NCBI GenBank assembly: GCA_950295325.1
Contig: OX485805.1
Location: forward strand, 17,163,501 to 17,223,500
Length of the DNA: 60,000 nt
Direction of reading: 5' to 3'
From: Polytrichum commune
Lineage: Eukaryota > Streptophyta > Polytrichopsida > Polytrichales > Polytrichaceae
Shown here: one piece after another, positions 57,201 to 60,000 of the stretch
How the letters are laid out: the number at the start of each line of letters is the position of its first letter
Numbering within the stretch: the stretch's first letter is position 1
Position numbers and translations under genes: made by a program
The notes under the pieces: model-generated
The model's input: only the letters and a program-made list of their open reading frames with translations
The model's database searches: none
What the model was told of the DNA's origin: nothing

Positions 57201-57923
57201 GGGTACGCCGTCCGTGCGCGCACACTGATAGACAGGTGTATATATTGAACTTTGACTAGAAAGTGACTGGCAATCGGTTTGATCAGTTGAAAAGTGTTTA
57301 GCTGCACTGGGCCATTAAATACGTGCCAACAGAAACTCCGCGTTGGCAGGGTGTTTCAGCAGATTAGAAGGTTCCATGTGCATGTTTCATTTTATTAATT
57401 CTCCCATATACCAAGATTCAATCGAAGGGATGTGACCCCAAAATGGAAATCGTTTCTCAGTAACTCAGATAACCTAACAGTGATTCCATCTGCGCGGGGA
57501 GACTACAGAAACTACTCAAGAACGCTATGCAGCTCATCCTAGCACATGACACAAATGCACAAACTTCAATGGGCCCAAAAAATCTTATGGTTACACACAT
57601 ACACACAAATATCACCAGTCGCATCTACCCACACGAGCAACAGTGACTAGAAAGTGACTAGAAAGTGACGGAAAATCAGGTTGATCCATTCTTGAGAGCT
57701 TACCTGCATTGGGCCGCCATTGATTACCTGCCAGCAGAAACTCCGCGCAGGCGGGGTGCTTCTCAAGCAGATCGGAAGATTCCAGGAGCCTGATCAATTC
57801 AGCATCAATCGACTGTGTGCCCTCCAAATCTGCATTGCCGAAGCTTGTTTGGGTTAGCCACAGGAGCAGGCAGATCGCGGATGCAACCAGCATCCGCATT
57901 CTTTCTGCATTAATCATCGGCAT
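51221..57923 (-). CDS. DUF2921-like secreted/membrane protein, 827 aa
   Basis: Four minus-strand exons (57923-57704, 55747-55463, 54783-54575, 52990-51221) join exactly in frame. Residues 1-31 are a signal peptide (MLVASAICLLLWLTQTSFG). The lumenal part has three related modules, each with a Gly-x-(M)-x-(L/M/V)-V/G strand, a basic/hydrophobic strand and a Y-F-x-P end: CMLGCS...VKMKLP...YFPPVSI (about 201-270), VEGTW...LDMVVCG...YFPPLLF (about 427-500) and GEGIYYPHTGQMHLV...YFNPLQI (about 642-710). This layout is characteristic of plant DUF2921 proteins, which include the FLYING SAUCER transmembrane RING E3 ligases. A single membrane helix follows (MMALALVMLSLCLIF, about 762-780) with a short basic tail. 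The multi-pass region and RING finger of FLY-type members are absent. Function unknown. It is probably in the endomembrane system or cell wall space. Confidence 0.7.
53640..53870. repeat. Intron repeat, DUF2921 gene intron 3, related to the 37.5 kb array
   Basis: AAGTGGGAAGCGCTCATTA, GAATCATTCTTAGATTATTC and GGCTACTCAAGAATGAGATG are reverse-complement relatives of phrases in the 222-bp units at 37.47-38.14 kb. Relative to this minus-strand gene the repeat is in the same sense as in the aminotransferase intron. Confidence 0.55.
53930..54260. repeat. Dispersed repeat family A copy in intron 3
   Basis: The CCAAATCGAGGCCGTGGTCACTTTCC-type block and a later TTGGAGCCACACCAAACCAC match 8640-8900. 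It lies within intron 3 of the DUF2921-type gene. Confidence 0.5.
56164..56693. mobile_element. MITE with TGCCCCCTTCCCAC ends, copy 2 of 2, in DUF2921 gene intron 1
   Basis: Homologous to 6550-7060 along its whole length. Its terminal inverted repeats (TGCCCCCTTCCCACCTGACT and complement) are essentially perfect over more than 25 bases, better preserved than in copy 1. Flanks are CAA and TAA. It is non-coding. Confidence 0.8.
57060..57560. repeat. Intron 1 repeat of the DUF2921 gene, related to 37.5 and 53.7 kb
   Basis: Two sub-copies, near 57090-57200 and 57440-57560, share GGAGACTACA..., CTACTCAAGAA(T/C)G(T/C)TATGCAG and a CCTAGCACA/TCTAGTACA phrase. These belong to the same family as the aminotransferase intron 1 array. 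Confidence 0.55.
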
Positions 57924-58614
57924 CAAAATTTATCTTCGAGAGCTTCCGTTCGTTCACCTCAAAAAGTAAAACCCTCGACGGTTCCTCTTACCCTTGTAAA
58001 TAAGTTAACCTTCGACGCCTTTGGATCCATGCCGACAAACTACACGCATATTCGAGACACCTCAGCGATGGATGGATGTGTCTGTTGTCTATTCATCCAT
58101 GAGGGATGGCAATGTAAGGTGACTTCTTACGTTTGATCAGCTAGTACACTGTTTTGTCTAATTAGTGTTGGTTAACATATGGAGTTACACATTGTTGTAA
58201 ACATTTTATTCAATAATTTGAAATTATCTCAAGTCTCAATTTTAATTATCACCCTTGATCACACCATAATAGTGGGCTAACATCGTCAAAGGATATTCAC
58301 ATGTAAAATATTACGGCAATGGTGAGCTAGTTATTTAAATTTTAGAATGAAATAAAATTTAGTTTCAAGATACTTTTTAGTATAAATATGATATTATTAT
58401 TGTTAGTATTATGCAATTCTACTACATTTAGAAAGTATGCTCCAAGCATGCCATGTAATCATGCATGTAAAAGATGGAGACATCTAATCAAATATTTTTA
58501 ATATATTATGGATATATTATCCAAATGCAAACATAATGAAAGCTCAAAATTATGTTGTCTAAAGTGCAATGCCTGAAGCCATACCTATAATTTTCGAAAC
58601 TCAAATACAAAGCA
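57924..58614. other. Upstream region of the DUF2921 gene and intergenic DNA
   Basis: The first 100-150 bases are probably the 5' leader and promoter of the minus-strand gene. The rest is AT-rich without a recognisable feature. Confidence 0.4.
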
Positions 58615-58622
58615 TATCTATA

Positions 58623-59119
58623 ACCCAGGGAGTGCACTATTCATTAAAACCAAGCATCACGTGCATGCATGCCCCTTATTAAAATACCCCTGTATACATT
58701 TTATTTTTGCTAAAATCAAGAAATATACTTACAAATCTCATTGCTTCAAAATACATTTCCATACGTACACAAGGGTCCAAAAACAAATACATAAATTGTA
58801 TATAACATGTGTACAAATGTTTGGAAATGCAAAAATATGGCCCTATTATATGTATAATATCAAATCATGGATTTTTAGTTATAAAGTCATTACTTAGTGG
58901 ATGAAAAAACACATGATTCTTGGTCCAGGTATGACTTGAACGCGTAAACGCGTAAATGCGTACTTTACATATATTTTTCTATAGCCTCCTGTATATCTAC
59001 TTCTTGCTTAATAGCAATATGTCTCTTGTACGTACATTTTGTACATGCTTGTTTTAAATAATACCCCTTTTGTTCACCCACGTGTATAAATACAGTACTT
59101 GAACAGTGCACTCCCTGGG
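58623..59119. mobile_element. hAT-type MITE with perfect 8-bp target duplication
   Basis: Both ends read CCCAGGGAGTGCACT(A/G)TTCA inwards. The element is flanked on both sides by the identical 8-mer ATCTATAA (58615-58622 and 59120-59127). An 8-bp target duplication with CAGGG-type ends is diagnostic of hAT elements. The interior is AT-rich and encodes no transposase. The intact duplication suggests a fairly recent insertion. Confidence 0.9.
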
Positions 59120-59127
59120 ATCTATAA

Positions 59128-60000
59128 TTTGAACAACCTGAATGTATATCACATCTATATAAACAATCATTCATTAGGTATGTCCGATTCATTGGCAATT
59201 TGAGACACATTTATACGAGGCAAATCATTCTTTGCAAATTTCATATGTTTTGTTGGAATACCAATAAGGCCGTTTTCCTTTACTTACAGCTTCCAAGCAA
59301 TGAGCATTGCAGTTGTGTCTGCCCAAACCGGAGAGAAACTTGAATCAATGGTCTGTTTAAAGGACTTTTTGGTGTCCCATCCAATGTAATGATGGAGGAT
59401 GTCCACATTCTTCCCCACAAGGACAAAACTATTATAGTTGAAATTGATGAAAATGTAGAATGGTTTGGCATGAAATTTGGCTCCAACAAAGCTCTCACCA
59501 ATCAAATGGGTTTGGAAAACTCTTCATCCCTAGGGCGTAACAACATCATATAACCTACACAACAATCCATTGTCACTTGAAAAGTTGGTTGTGGATGATC
59601 ATGCAATGGATCAACATATGACTCGTCCACATCGAATCCCTCACAGATGTCTCCATTGCAAATATACATGGCTTGGGACTACAAAATTGTCACCTAGCTC
59701 TTTGGCCAAAATTCTTCTTTTAGCACGCTTAAAGTTTCACATTTTGGATTTATCATATTAAAAAAGCATACTTTCCTAATACGGTATCAATTGTTCATAT
59801 TGTCTACGCACAACTTCAACGTTGTCTTCTTCACACAAACCTTCCAAGTATTTGACAAATCCTTAAATCCCCTTAAAAATCTCTTCCTCATTTTTCATAG
59901 GATTTGATTTGCAAGGTTTAGGGTTTCCTTCAGACAACATTCCTTTGTTATTTTCATTTCATTTTCAAATCAAGTTACCTACAAGTGGGCTCCAATTGGG
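59128..60000. other. Unrecognised, possibly a degenerate TE frame on the minus strand
   Basis: On the minus strand 59505-59284 encodes FHAKPFYIFINFNYNSFVLV and SPVWADTTAMLIAWK. Upstream minus-strand sequence to about 59900 has several short frames interrupted by stops. The pattern suggests a decayed protein-coding element or pseudogene continuing past the window, but I recognise no family. Confidence 0.25.

Noticed and set aside
59280-59505. Two overlapping 73-aa minus frames considered as a gene.
   Set aside because: They are out of frame with each other, have stops upstream and no domain I can name. They are kept only as a possible degenerate element.
1-60000. Prokaryotic features such as operons, CRISPR arrays or Shine-Dalgarno sites.
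   Set aside because: The spliced plant genes show that this is eukaryotic nuclear DNA. The tandem arrays have 150-350 bp units with no short-repeat/spacer pattern.

Overview
This 60 kb window is nuclear DNA of a land plant. The evidence is intron-rich genes with GT..AG junctions, a plant-type SEC61 gamma, a lectin receptor-like kinase, a plant DUF2921-like protein, Ty1/copia remains and many small inverted-repeat elements. The gene set and the absence of recognisable seed-plant markers make me lean weakly towards a non-flowering lineage such as a bryophyte or lycophyte, but the sequence does not settle this.

Layout. Positions 1-10.5 kb are gene-poor and hold a dense group of MITE-like elements and a decayed IS630/Tc1-type transposase fragment. 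A four-exon USP-domain protein gene lies at 10.6-13.2 kb (+). Positions 13.2-22.8 kb are repeats: Harbinger-like MITEs, a pogo/Emigrant-like element and a dead copia element. A three-exon G-type lectin receptor-like kinase lies at 24.2-27.5 kb (+), followed by a broken partial copy of its own 3' end. A small unrecognised 128-aa gene lies at 29.2-30.4 kb (-), with a probable 5' leader exon near 32.6 kb. A complete 12-exon ACC synthase-like aminotransferase spans 37.2-43.2 kb (+). It converges on SEC61 gamma (44.98-45.49 kb, -). Positions 46.1-49.5 kb hold two related MITEs in opposite orientation around an internally inverted duplication of a POT1/OB-fold-like ORF. A near-perfect long hairpin sits at 50.64-50.83 kb. 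A four-exon, 827-aa secreted or membrane protein of DUF2921 type fills 51.2-57.9 kb (-). The window ends with a hAT-type MITE that has a perfect 8-bp target duplication, and an unrecognised degenerate stretch.

The genes do not form a pathway. The most unusual shared feature is architectural. Three genes (receptor kinase, 128-aa gene, aminotransferase) are each preceded by several tandem copies of a 150-300 bp unit whose last copy runs into the gene's own 5' end. Two tandem arrays (in the kinase intron 2 and upstream of the 128-aa gene) repeat an exon end together with its splice donor. A further repeat family sits in introns of two separate genes, in the sense orientation in the copies I could compare.

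All exon joins were worked out by hand from reading frame and splice consensus. All repeat boundaries were read by eye and may be off by a few bases.
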